DNA from: a virus
DNA: 21,586 nt
Reading direction: 5' to 3' (one strand)
Virus record (IMG/VR): IMGVR_UViG_3300044858_002477
Coordinates: 1-21,586 of that record
In this document: in pieces, positions 6,791 through 12,402 of the stretch
How positions within the stretch are numbered: position 1 is the first letter of the stretch
Layout: the number at the start of each line of letters is the position of its first letter
Made by a program: the position numbers and the translations under genes
The notes under the pieces: generated by a model
What the model was told of the DNA's origin: nothing
What the model saw: the letters and a program-made list of their open reading frames with translations, nothing else
Databases searched by the model: none

Positions 6791-7379
6791 CGCACCAAAG
6801 GGCAAATTTTGCGGCTTTGTGGTAAATTTCGTCATTAATGCCATAATCTGATTTTATTTTATTTTTTCCTAACTTATTCAACATCTCGTTTCTCATTGCC
6901 GCTTCGTGTGTTTTGATAAACTCTATTTTATCCAACACGTTCCCAGTAGGATCAACCCCCAACTCATCAAATGCCAATGCCATTGTCAAGGGGTAAATAT
7001 TGACCTTCTCACCGTTCTTGACCTTGGTATAATTGGTTTTTGCCACCTGAATCATATCCGCTTTTCGGTTTTCCTCGGCTTTTATCATCAAATATTCACG
7101 TTCCTTTTTCTGAATGTTGTGTCGGTTGCTTTCTATGTACAACCGAACCACATCACTCATAAATTTTACGTTCATTACCTTTGGGGCTTTTACATCTATA
7201 TGCCCATTAACCCAACTAATCACCGCCTTATCTAAAATGTCATAAGGATATTTTCCGTAACTGATTTGAATAAAGGCTATGAATTCCCTCCCGTTGGGTG
7301 GTGGATCGATTCCACCCAGACGGCAAATCTTGGAAACAGGCTCAACCATCATTTCTACCGTGGCTTGTTCTATAAACAT
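6777..7379 (-). CDS. Hypothetical replication-region protein, 200 aa
   Basis: A largely helical protein between the DnaD-like initiator and the DnaA domain IV-like gene. It starts MFIEQATVEMMVEPVSKICRLGG; the middle is rich in charged helices (KKEREYLMIKAEENRKADMI), and the C-terminus contains FIKTHEAAMRNEMLNKLGKN. By position it could be a helicase loader or replication accessory factor, but I see no Walker motif and no diagnostic signature. A GTG two codons upstream (7385) is an alternative start. Confidence 0.65.
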   Translation of the reverse strand: MFIEQATVEMMVEPVSKICRLGGIDPPPNGREFIAFIQISYGKYPYDILDKAVISWVNGHIDVKAPKVMNVKFMSDVVRLYIESNRHNIQKKEREYLMIKAEENRKADMIQVAKTNYTKVKNGEKVNIYPLTMALAFDELGVDPTGNVLDKIEFIKTHEAAMRNEMLNKLGKNKIKSDYGINDEIYHKAAKFALWCDGQG

Positions 7380-7420
7380 ATTCACAATTATAGTATTTTA
7401 TTTTTGAAAAACAAAATTAT

Positions 7421-8176
7421 TTACTCTTTGTACCAATTATTCAGGTTATTTTCAAACTCCGCAACCTTATCGGCGTAGGGCATTTTCTCGTCCTCAAACT
7501 TTCGTTGGTTTAAGTACACCGTAAAATTCGGGAAATACTCGGTCTTTTTTGTGCGTTGGTGGTTAACGATGTATTTCGGCAAGTGTACACGAATCTTCTC
7601 TAAATCTTCCTTTTCTAAAAGTTTAAATTTTTTGAGGGCTTCTTGTTTACTTCCAACTTGTCTATCGGAAGCCCCTTGATATGCCTTCCAGCATTGTTCA
7701 AAGATTTCTTCAATAGAAAAAGGATTTACACTTACACCCGTTTCTTTTTCTGGGTCTTGTTCTTTTTCTTCTTTTTGTTCTTGTTCTTCTTCTTCTTGTA
7801 ATGGAGTATGTATACCATTTACATACTCTATCAATACCCTATTTTTGACATTGCAAAGTTCTGATTTTATGCACTTTACAACCAATGGAGATGTCGAACC
7901 ATTAAATTTATTCCAGTTCTTTATCGCAATCTCTTTCGTTTCTTCGGAGTACATAATTTTACCCGTTTTAACAAAGTATGTAAGAAGTTTGGATACTCTA
8001 TCAATAGAGTACCCAAGTTCAAATGAGATTTGCTTTTTACTTATTTCGTATATTCCGCATTGTTTTGTTTTCTCGTTGGTCAACAAATACAGATAGAACA
8101 ACTTGTGGTCATTATCTAAATCTTGAATAAATGGATCAGACCAAAATGAAGTGTGTATTTTTCTAAAAATAGCCAT
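7421..8176 (-). CDS. Replication initiator / DnaD-like replisome organiser
   Basis: The N-terminal 110 residues form a winged-helix domain like those of phage replisome organisers: MAIFRKIHTSFWSDPFIQDL, LFYLYLLTNEKTKQCGIYEI, SKKQISFELGYSIDRVSKLL and EIAIKNWNKFN. An acidic low-complexity linker (about 125-147) follows, then a C-terminal helical part (FEQCWKAYQG ... RVHLPKYIVNHQRTK ... FPNFTVYLNQRKFED) similar to the end of DnaD/DnaB-like proteins. It likely binds the origin and recruits a helicase. It starts 2 bases after the nuclease-like gene ends. Confidence 0.8.
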   Translation of the reverse strand: MAIFRKIHTSFWSDPFIQDLDNDHKLFYLYLLTNEKTKQCGIYEISKKQISFELGYSIDRVSKLLTYFVKTGKIMYSEETKEIAIKNWNKFNGSTSPLVVKCIKSELCNVKNRVLIEYVNGIHTPLQEEEEQEQKEEKEQDPEKETGVSVNPFSIEEIFEQCWKAYQGASDRQVGSKQEALKKFKLLEKEDLEKIRVHLPKYIVNHQRTKKTEYFPNFTVYLNQRKFEDEKMPYADKVAEFENNLNNWYKE

Positions 8177-8178
8177 AA

Positions 8179-8682
8179 TTAAAACCCCTCATTTTTTAAT
8201 TCATATGATCCTGATTTACTTTGAAATTCAATACCATAAACTCCATAATAATATTGGATAAACTCTATATATCCATCCATTCCAATAGTTAGTAATTCTT
8301 GAATGTAAACAAATTGACTATTCATATCAATATTTCTACCTATAATTACAATATTGATATTATATAAATGCTCCTTATTTCGCTTTCTTAAATAATTTTG
8401 AATTCCCTTTGCATATCCTAATGCTTGTAAAAAAGCGGATATTGAAATATTATCCAGTTTTAATTCATAGATCGTAATACTTCCCTTTTCAAAGTGATCC
8501 CTTTTTTCCGTCCTATTATAACCATAATAAGGACGCCTAAATTCAATTAAATCAGCAATACCATAATTGCCAATTCTAACTTGTCTCTTCAATTTGCCTT
8601 CAATTAGCAAACCTTTTTCCTCTAAGACATCCCTTCCAGATGTGTAGATGATTTCTTCTAAATCTTTTTCTAAAAAATTCAT
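8179..8682 (-). CDS. PD-(D/E)XK nuclease-like protein, 167 aa
   Basis: The core fits a PD-(D/E)XK nuclease: EEIIYTSGRDVLEEKGL with an early acidic residue, GIADLIEFRRPYYG with a candidate aspartate, SITIYELKLDN with the ExK pair and SAFLQALGYAKGIQNYL with a downstream glutamine. I cannot tell whether it cuts DNA or RNA, or is inactive. By eye it is richer in AT, with more A/T-ending codons, than its neighbours, hinting at separate acquisition. Its ATG lies three bases beyond the U-run of a strong hairpin, and an independent promoter lies about 155 bases upstream. That makes its expression likely to depend on read-through or RNA refolding. Confidence 0.65.
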   Translation of the reverse strand: MNFLEKDLEEIIYTSGRDVLEEKGLLIEGKLKRQVRIGNYGIADLIEFRRPYYGYNRTEKRDHFEKGSITIYELKLDNISISAFLQALGYAKGIQNYLRKRNKEHLYNINIVIIGRNIDMNSQFVYIQELLTIGMDGYIEFIQYYYGVYGIEFQSKSGSYELKNEGF

Positions 8683-8685
8683 AAT

Positions 8686-8739
8686 AAAAAAAGCCTCATC
8701 GAATTAGCGTGGTAAGAGCACAACTAATTCAACAAGGCT
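8686..8739 (-). terminator. Intrinsic terminator hairpin before the nuclease-like gene
   Basis: On the minus-strand RNA, 8724-8739 pairs with 8692-8707: AGCCU, then UGUU against GAUG through wobble and U-A pairs, then GAAUUAG with CUAAUUC, giving 16 continuous pairs. Three more pairs (GUG/CAC) close a 7-base loop, and seven U residues (8692-8686) follow the stem. The G-U pairs exist only in the minus-strand RNA and would be A-C mismatches in the plus-strand RNA, which fixes the direction. It ends three bases before an ATG, so it could act as an attenuator as well as a terminator. Confidence 0.85.
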
Positions 8740-8830
8740 AATATCGTTTTAAACTTTGGACTCTCTTACAATCCAGTTTGTTCTATTTTCAAACAAAAGA
8801 GAGCAGTCGGTGTGTTACTACTCCCTTTGG
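8686..8830 (-). ncRNA. Structured leader or small RNA between promoter and terminator
   Basis: This stretch has no convincing reading frame. It lies between a promoter match and the terminator, giving a transcript of roughly 145 bases. A first hairpin is formed by CTCTCTT (8803-8797) and AAGAGAG (8767-8761), with an inner GTTTG/CAAAC stem (8794-8790 with 8780-8776). The terminator hairpin follows. The terminator loop CTCTTAC (8718-8712) is exactly complementary to GTAAGAG (8769-8763) in the first hairpin. It could be an independent small RNA or a cis-acting attenuator for the nuclease-like gene. I recognise no known RNA family. The 5' end is estimated from the promoter. Confidence 0.55.
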
Positions 8831-8835
8831 TTTAA

Positions 8836-8865
8836 CAAATATAACTATTTATTTTCTAATTGCAA
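8836..8865 (-). promoter_or_regulatory. Bacteroidetes-type promoter
   Basis: On the minus strand a TTG (within TTTTTG, 8865-8863) is followed after 19 bases by TATATTTG (8843-8836). This matches the TTG-N19-TAnnTTTG pattern of Bacteroidetes primary-sigma promoters. Transcription should start a few bases downstream, near 8830, within the structured non-coding stretch. The -33 element lies inside the end of the preceding gene. Confidence 0.7.
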
Positions 8866-9051
8866 AAATCCTGTGTGTTTATTTGTTTCAAGTGCTTTAA
8901 TGTAAGCCACTTCAACTTTTGCGGTCTCAACAATCACCTGTGCAACTCCGACAATCGCCTCGGCTTTGTCGACTGCCAGTTCACCATCTTTCAGCATTTC
9001 CAACGCTTCAAAGAGGTGGTTGCGTAAATCTTCAATTTTGTTTTTCGGCAT
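8845..9051 (-). CDS. Conserved phage protein, 68 aa, helical
   Basis: The protein begins MPKNKIEDLRNHLFEALEML and continues ELAVDKAEAIVGVAQVIVET and AKVEVAYIKALE. This arrangement of a short first helix and a long second helix matches a small phage family I recognise by pattern; its function is not known to me. The open frame extends upstream to 9123, but that part lies inside the preceding gene, so the ATG at 9051 is preferred. The promoter for the downstream RNA lies across the end of this gene. Confidence 0.75.
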   Translation of the reverse strand: MPKNKIEDLRNHLFEALEMLKDGELAVDKAEAIVGVAQVIVETAKVEVAYIKALETNKHTGFLQLENK

Positions 9052-9262
9052 CTCCGTAATTTTCGTTAAAATAAATTTCCCCATCAGGGTTATTTGTAAA
9101 GTCCAAAGTGTCACCATATCCATCCGTCATACCTTGTTGGTATGCTTTAATGATATTATCCCTTTCTATCTTTTCGGCTTGTTCTAATTGCTTGATGCCA
9201 ATAGCCCCTTCGTTATCGTAGTATTGACCAATAAGCCATTGTAGTGCGGTTTGTTTATTCAT
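9032..9262 (-). CDS. Small conserved phage protein, 76 aa (paralogue of 5835-6062)
   Basis: The protein shares KQTA at its start, IIKAYQQGMTDGYGDT in the middle and YFNENYG at its end with the 75-aa protein at 5835-6062, so the two are paralogues. The central insert differs (YYDNEGAIGIKQLEQAEK). The function is unknown. Its ATG overlaps the TGA of the 77-aa gene as ATGA. Confidence 0.7.
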   Translation of the reverse strand: MNKQTALQWLIGQYYDNEGAIGIKQLEQAEKIERDNIIKAYQQGMTDGYGDTLDFTNNPDGEIYFNENYGDAEKQN

Positions 9263-9492
9263 ACTCCTTCGTTAATTAAAGGCACTCCTTCAAGAATGGG
9301 TGCATCTTTTAATGGTTTGTGTGCGATGATTAATTTGCAGTCACTTAAATCCGTTAGGTAATCGGGAAATTGATTAATGATGTAACCTTTTTCAAGATGA
9401 TATTTACCTTTATAAGGTCTTACATCATTAATTTCTTCATCACTTACAATAAGTTCGTAGTTTTCCGTATAGATAATTTCTTGTTGTTTCAT
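9259..9492 (-). CDS. Small conserved phage protein, 77 aa
   Basis: The pattern YELIVSDEEI at the start, a middle part with no cysteine cluster, and CKLIIAHKPLKDAPILEGVP near the end recur in small Bacteroidetes-phage proteins of unknown function. The ATG overlaps the TGA of the Myb-like gene as ATGA, and its own TGA overlaps the next ATG. I see no catalytic signature. Confidence 0.65.
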   Translation of the reverse strand: MKQQEIIYTENYELIVSDEEINDVRPYKGKYHLEKGYIINQFPDYLTDLSDCKLIIAHKPLKDAPILEGVPLINEGV

Positions 9493-9980
9493 ATTCTTGC
9501 GATTTGTTTTTTAAGTTTTCTGATTAATCCGTTTACTTCCTTTATTTCAGTTGGTAACTTGTTGTGAGGTTCTTGACCTTTTTGGAATCGTGTGTGAACA
9601 CCACCCCAATCACTACCAAGTTTTAAACCTTTATTCCAAGCCTCTTGACCTTTTTTAAAGTGGGATGAGTTAGGAATCTTTGCAGTTTTTGACCTGTATT
9701 CCTTTGTCTTGGATAATCCAAGTTCACTTGCCTTGGTCCTGATGGCTGCAACGCTGCGTTTTAAATCCGCTGCAATCTTTTTTGTGGATCGTGTTGGGTA
9801 AAATGCTTTCAGGAATTTAATCTCATTGGGTGTGAACCTATGGTATACCTTTAAACCCATCTCATTACCCTTTGCATACACCGAGTAATAAGTCCTTCCA
9901 AGGTTATTTGCAATCATCAAGACCGATAAAGTACCCCAATTATCTTTGAGGTACTGAATCTCTTTATTACTCCATTTCAT
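9489..9980 (-). CDS. Double Myb/SANT-like DNA-binding protein with NUMOD-like tail
   Basis: There are two tandem helix-turn-helix repeats of Myb/SANT type: WSNKEIQYLKDNWGTLS to GNEMGL (residues 3-43) and RFTPNEIKFLKAFYPTRS to KASELGL (48-94). After them come two copies of a short motif seen in homing-endonuclease tails: HFKKGQEAWNKGLK (about 107-120) and RFQKGQEPHNK (about 131-141). The HNH or GIY-YIG catalytic domain normally found with such motifs is absent. It may be a regulator or the DNA-binding remnant of a homing endonuclease. It overlaps the SSB-like gene by one base (TAATG). Confidence 0.65.
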   Translation of the reverse strand: MKWSNKEIQYLKDNWGTLSVLMIANNLGRTYYSVYAKGNEMGLKVYHRFTPNEIKFLKAFYPTRSTKKIAADLKRSVAAIRTKASELGLSKTKEYRSKTAKIPNSSHFKKGQEAWNKGLKLGSDWGGVHTRFQKGQEPHNKLPTEIKEVNGLIRKLKKQIARI

Positions 9981-10465
9981 TAGAATGGCATATCATCGTT
10001 TAAGGTTGCCTTCGGTGGGTGAGCCTCCGAATAAATACTTGTCATTGTATCTTGCCCAGTCATAACGTATTGCTCTAAAAATGATGCAACCTTTGTTAAG
10101 TCGTGCATCTTGATAACTCCGTTGGTAACCAAGTCACCAGCAACTTTAAGCACTGACATTCTTGCAATACGTTTTTCGGTTTCAGGATCTTTTTGAAACG
10201 CTGGTTTACCACCTCCACCAAAACTTTGTTGTTGTGGTTGTACAGGCTTTATTGTGTAGTACATTGCCCCACCCGTTGCTTGTTTTGAATCACGGGTGTA
10301 TGTCGCTTCTTGTCCAACGACAAACTTGTTTTGCTCTAAACTCTTGGACATATATGTCCCGTACTCTCCATTCTCAAAATGTACCTCAAATTTGTACAAT
10401 AATCCGTACTGACTGTTCCAAGTTCCGTTTCCTGTTACTTGTGTTACTTTGCTTCTTGTTTCCAT
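9980..10465 (-). CDS. ssb: SSB-like single-stranded DNA-binding protein
   Basis: The N-terminal 75 residues look like an OB fold (KVTQVTGNGTWNSQYGLLYK, FEVHFENGEYGTYMSKSLEQ), followed by a flexible Gln/Gly linker (QPQQQSFGGGGKPAF) and a helical region. The extreme C-terminus is NDDMPF, the acidic-hydrophobic tip by which SSB proteins recruit replication partners. It would coat single-stranded DNA at phage replication forks. The OB part is not the standard SSB sequence, so the call rests on layout plus the tail. The start overlaps the preceding HTH gene by 22 bases. Confidence 0.75.
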   Translation of the reverse strand: METRSKVTQVTGNGTWNSQYGLLYKFEVHFENGEYGTYMSKSLEQNKFVVGQEATYTRDSKQATGGAMYYTIKPVQPQQQSFGGGGKPAFQKDPETEKRIARMSVLKVAGDLVTNGVIKMHDLTKVASFLEQYVMTGQDTMTSIYSEAHPPKATLNDDMPF

Positions 10466-10653
10466 AATAATAATGATTTTAATTTATAGTTTGTTCTTGT
10501 TAAAATTTCGATTTGTTTCTCTACTGATAGTTGATTTTGTTTGAATTTCCAACGCCAAGTGGCTACCGTGTAGTAATTTACGCCAGTAGCCTGTGCGATT
10601 TGGGTGTTGGTGTTTTTAGTGAATAAATCAAATAGTGCTTCGTGTGTTTCCAT
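10444..10653 (-). CDS. Small helix-turn-helix protein, 69 aa
   Basis: A helix-turn-helix is readable in residues about 5-45: EALFDLFTKNTNTQIAQATG, VNYYTVATWRWKFKQNQLS. The second half is a helix (EKQIEILTRTNYKLKSLLLW). It is probably a DNA-binding regulator at the head of the SSB-containing gene cluster. The DNA just before the ATG contains TATATTTG (10665-10658) but without a well-spaced -33 element. Confidence 0.7.
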   Translation of the reverse strand: METHEALFDLFTKNTNTQIAQATGVNYYTVATWRWKFKQNQLSVEKQIEILTRTNYKLKSLLLWKQEAK

Positions 10654-10670
10654 ATTTCAAATATAAACAA

Positions 10671-10886
10671 TTACTCTGACTTTTCGTGCAAGTAATTATA
10701 AAAATCTTCCTTGCGTGGGTTCTCAAATTTAGCATCATCGTAGCCCATTTTGTAAGCCAAGTTGACTTCCAGTTCAATGGATTTTTCCAATCGGTCAACA
10801 ATGGAGTTGATGAATGTCATTGGTACATCTTTCATCCCTGTGTCGGCAAGGATCTCTTTTAATAGTTGGTGTGGTTTTGTTATCAT
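10671..10886 (-). CDS. Hypothetical protein, 71 aa
   Basis: An all-helical small protein: HQLLKEILADTGMKDVPM, then INSIVDRLEKSIELEVNLAYKMGY... with a final DFYNYLHEKSE. The E-x-AY-x-x-G-Y-D-A and YNY-L features loosely recall the AYQQG proteins elsewhere in the window, but the match is weak. Its ATG overlaps the TGA of the small membrane protein gene as ATGA. Confidence 0.6.
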   Translation of the reverse strand: MITKPHQLLKEILADTGMKDVPMTFINSIVDRLEKSIELEVNLAYKMGYDDAKFENPRKEDFYNYLHEKSE

Positions 10887-10987
10887 TTTGTTTTTTTATT
10901 GGTTAATTTAATTGATAACCACCAAAGTCCGTAAATAACTGCTATGGTGGTGTAAACTGCGAATCTTAAAAAGTTTTGGTCGTACAT
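10883..10987 (-). CDS. Small membrane protein, 34 aa
   Basis: A very short frame with one predicted membrane span: MYDQNFLRFAVYTTIAVIYG then LWWLSIKLTNKKTK. The basic C-terminal tail suggests the C-terminus is in the cytoplasm. It sits between the terminator after the 80-aa gene and the 71-aa gene, and its TGA overlaps the next ATG. It may be a membrane-acting early protein or simply a leader for the next gene. Confidence 0.5.
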   Translation of the reverse strand: MYDQNFLRFAVYTTIAVIYGLWWLSIKLTNKKTK

Positions 10988-10996
10988 ATTATTTAG

Positions 10997-11021
10997 TTTT
11001 AAAAGGGGCGGTTAAGCCCCT
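10997..11021 (-). terminator. Intrinsic terminator after the 80-aa early gene
   Basis: On the minus strand AGGGGC and GCCCCT form a 6-bp GC-rich stem with a 6-base loop (TTAACC), followed by TTTTAAAA. It lies 6 bases after the stop codon of the 80-aa gene, so that gene is probably transcribed mostly alone, with some read-through to the genes below. Confidence 0.75.
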
Positions 11022-11026
11022 GTGAA

Positions 11027-11269
11027 TTATTTATTTAAATTGCTGAATTGAATTTTATGAATGTCTTGTGCTATATATACATACACTTGGTGTGTGTTAC
11101 GAATACCTGATTTTTTAAAATAGTTCATTGATTCTTCAACGCTTTTACCTGTCAAATACATAAAATAGTAAAGCAAATCTTCATAAGTAGCAAAATCATA
11201 ACCTTTAACACTTAACTTCTCGATGAATTTTGCGATAACCGTTTCTTTGTTGTTTTGTGCGTTTTTCAT
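11027..11269 (-). CDS. Hypothetical early protein, 80 aa
   Basis: This is the first gene after a strong promoter match and it ends at an intrinsic terminator, so it is probably an independently transcribed early gene. The protein (MKNAQNNKETVIAKFIEKLS, then YEDLLYYFMYLTGKSVEESM) is mostly helical with many tyrosines and a basic end. I recognise no family. Position and expression design resemble host-takeover or anti-defence genes of phages, but that is inference. A GTG at 11302 in the same frame lies upstream of the likely transcription start, so I use the ATG at 11269. Confidence 0.65.
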   Translation of the reverse strand: MKNAQNNKETVIAKFIEKLSVKGYDFATYEDLLYYFMYLTGKSVEESMNYFKKSGIRNTHQVYVYIAQDIHKIQFSNLNK

Positions 11270-11291
11270 ATTGTTTCGTTTAATTGTATAG

Positions 11292-11320
11292 CAAATATAC
11301 ACTCATATTTTATATTTCAA
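11292..11320 (-). promoter_or_regulatory. Bacteroidetes-type promoter, probable early promoter
   Basis: On the minus strand a TTG (end of TTTTTG, 11320-11318) is followed after 18 bases by TATATTTG (11299-11292), matching the TTG-N-TAnnTTTG consensus. The predicted transcript starts near 11285 and gives a short AT-rich leader before the ATG at 11269. It separates the late genes (structure and lysis) from the early/replication genes. Confidence 0.75.
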
Positions 11321-11341
11321 AAATAAAAAGAACGAATAAGT

Positions 11342-11374
11342 AAAAATACCGCACATTTTTTGTGAATGAACGGT
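11342..11374 (-). terminator. Weak terminator candidate after the endolysin gene
   Basis: On the minus strand ACCG (11374-11371) pairs with CGGT (11351-11348), and CACA pairs with TGTG around an AAAAA loop, with a 6-base bulge on one side, followed by ATTTTTA. It lies between the endolysin stop and the early promoter, where a terminator of the late transcript would be expected. The bulge and low GC make it uncertain. Confidence 0.35.
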
Positions 11375-11392
11375 TTTTATGAGTGAATGGAA

Positions 11393-12037
11393 TTAAAGCG
11401 TTTTAAGAGCCTCGATTAATTCGGGTTGGGGAAATGTATCAACCTTGTCTTTTCTTACACTACAATGCGTAAAAACGCCATTCTCACCACTCAAAGCACG
11501 TTTAGTTACATCCCAAATATCTTCATTGTAAGAAATATCAATCGAATACTTTTCTTTCCACAACTTTAATAGGTGTACAACTGCATCAATTTGAGCCTGT
11601 GTATATGAATGGTAATGTTTGAACCCTCGGTGTGGCTTTGCCAATGTGGTTACCTCATCACCTTGGATTTCTTTACCTGTATAAGAATAGTATTTCTCAC
11701 CTTTTTTGGTTAGTTGCCCCCAAGCAATTAGTTCAATTCCGATGCTCAACTTGTCCAAGTTCAGGTAACTCAACCCGTTTTCCTTAAACACGGAGTTGGG
11801 CAGTCCTAAATGATACGCCCAAAATTGTGAGCCAAAACCTTGTTTGATGCTTCCATCCCTATCAATTACAACACAAGTTGCAATGCGTGGTTTATCTTTT
11901 CCCCACCATCCAAAAACATCATCGCCCTTACCAGTACCAGCGGTGTGGTGTAAGTAGATTTGAGTTTTGTTGGTTGGTTCTTTGTAATAATCGTTAAATG
12001 GTACTTGTGTTATTTTCATCTGACTTATTTTTACCAT
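11393..12037 (-). CDS. N-acetylmuramoyl-L-alanine amidase endolysin (Amidase_2)
   Basis: A 214-aa single-domain amidase that cuts the bond between the glycan strand and the stem peptide in peptidoglycan. Zinc-site motifs are LHHTAG (residues 29-34, H30), the core strand GIELIAWG (100-107), and THCSVRKDKVDTFP (190-203) giving H191 and D200. HYHSYTQAQIDAVVHLL is the usual helix before the last motif. There is no cell-wall-binding domain and no signal peptide, as usual for phages of Gram-negative hosts that rely on a holin. An alternative ATG lies six codons in (12019). It overlaps the holin-like gene. Confidence 0.92.
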   Translation of the reverse strand: MVKISQMKITQVPFNDYYKEPTNKTQIYLHHTAGTGKGDDVFGWWGKDKPRIATCVVIDRDGSIKQGFGSQFWAYHLGLPNSVFKENGLSYLNLDKLSIGIELIAWGQLTKKGEKYYSYTGKEIQGDEVTTLAKPHRGFKHYHSYTQAQIDAVVHLLKLWKEKYSIDISYNEDIWDVTKRALSGENGVFTHCSVRKDKVDTFPQPELIEALKTL

Positions 12038-12221
12038 TCGTGTATTTATCTATAACCGTGTAACCCAATGAGAAAATAGTGATAAACTCCACCGCTTCAA
12101 CCAAAGGATCAGTATTGTAATAAACCAGGCTGCCAAAAAGCACCAAAGCCCCAAAAATACCAACAAATCTTTTGGATGAAAATTCGCCCTTGTCACCTTT
12201 GAATAACTCACTTATTCTCAT
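11994..12221 (-). CDS. Holin-like membrane protein, 75 aa
   Basis: The protein has two predicted membrane spans, KRFVGIFGALVLFGSLVYY and EAVEFITIFSLGYTVI, between a charged N-terminus (ELFKGDKGEFSS) and a hydrophilic tail (DKYTNGKNKSDENN). Size, topology and position directly before and overlapping the amidase support a holin, which would release the endolysin through the inner membrane. A TTG start at 12236 is possible; the ATG at 12221 is preferred. Confidence 0.65.
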   Translation of the reverse strand: MRISELFKGDKGEFSSKRFVGIFGALVLFGSLVYYNTDPLVEAVEFITIFSLGYTVIDKYTNGKNKSDENNTSTI

Positions 12222-12402
12222 AGAAATATTTTTCAATTAAAAGACTATCGTTCAAATTGTGAATCTCCTCTAAAACCATTGCAGCACTATCGCACATCAT
12301 TTCCGAGTGATGGATTTGCTCTTCGGCTTTCTGCTCAACATCAGGTTCAATTGCAACCGCCATAATTAAGGCTATTATTGCTATTCCGTAAAGTAGTTTC
12401 AT
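12208..12402 (-). CDS. Small membrane-anchored or exported protein, 64 aa
   Basis: A hydrophobic N-terminus (KLLYGIAIIALIMAVAI) is followed by an acidic helical tail (EQKAEEQIHHSEMMCDSAAM, VLEEIHNLNDSLL). The segment may be a signal anchor or an uncleaved signal peptide; there is no lipobox. It lies in the lysis cassette and is coupled by ATGA to the gene before it. It could assist the holin or belong to a spanin pair, without proof. Confidence 0.6.
   Translation of the reverse strand: MKLLYGIAIIALIMAVAIEPDVEQKAEEQIHHSEMMCDSAAMVLEEIHNLNDSLLIEKYFYENK

Noticed and set aside
7412-7419. TAATTTTG promoter element before the 200-aa replication-region gene
   Set aside because: The TTG candidates lie 14 or 33 bases away, outside the usual spacing.
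8686-8739. tRNA-like features: a 7-base anticodon-style loop (CTCTTAC) and an AATTCGAT segment like a T-loop
   Set aside because: The element is a single long hairpin of about 48 bases with a U-run. There is no D-arm, T-arm or separate acceptor stem, so it is a terminator and not a tRNA.
8683-8844. Replication origin next to the initiator genes
   Set aside because: Position and hairpins would fit, but I see no DnaA-box-like repeats or iterons, and the promoter plus terminator explain the structure better. It is not excluded.
10658-10665. TATATTTG promoter element before the 69-aa HTH gene
   Set aside because: The nearest TTG is 23 bases away and transcription would start at or after the ATG. 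This is too weak to call.
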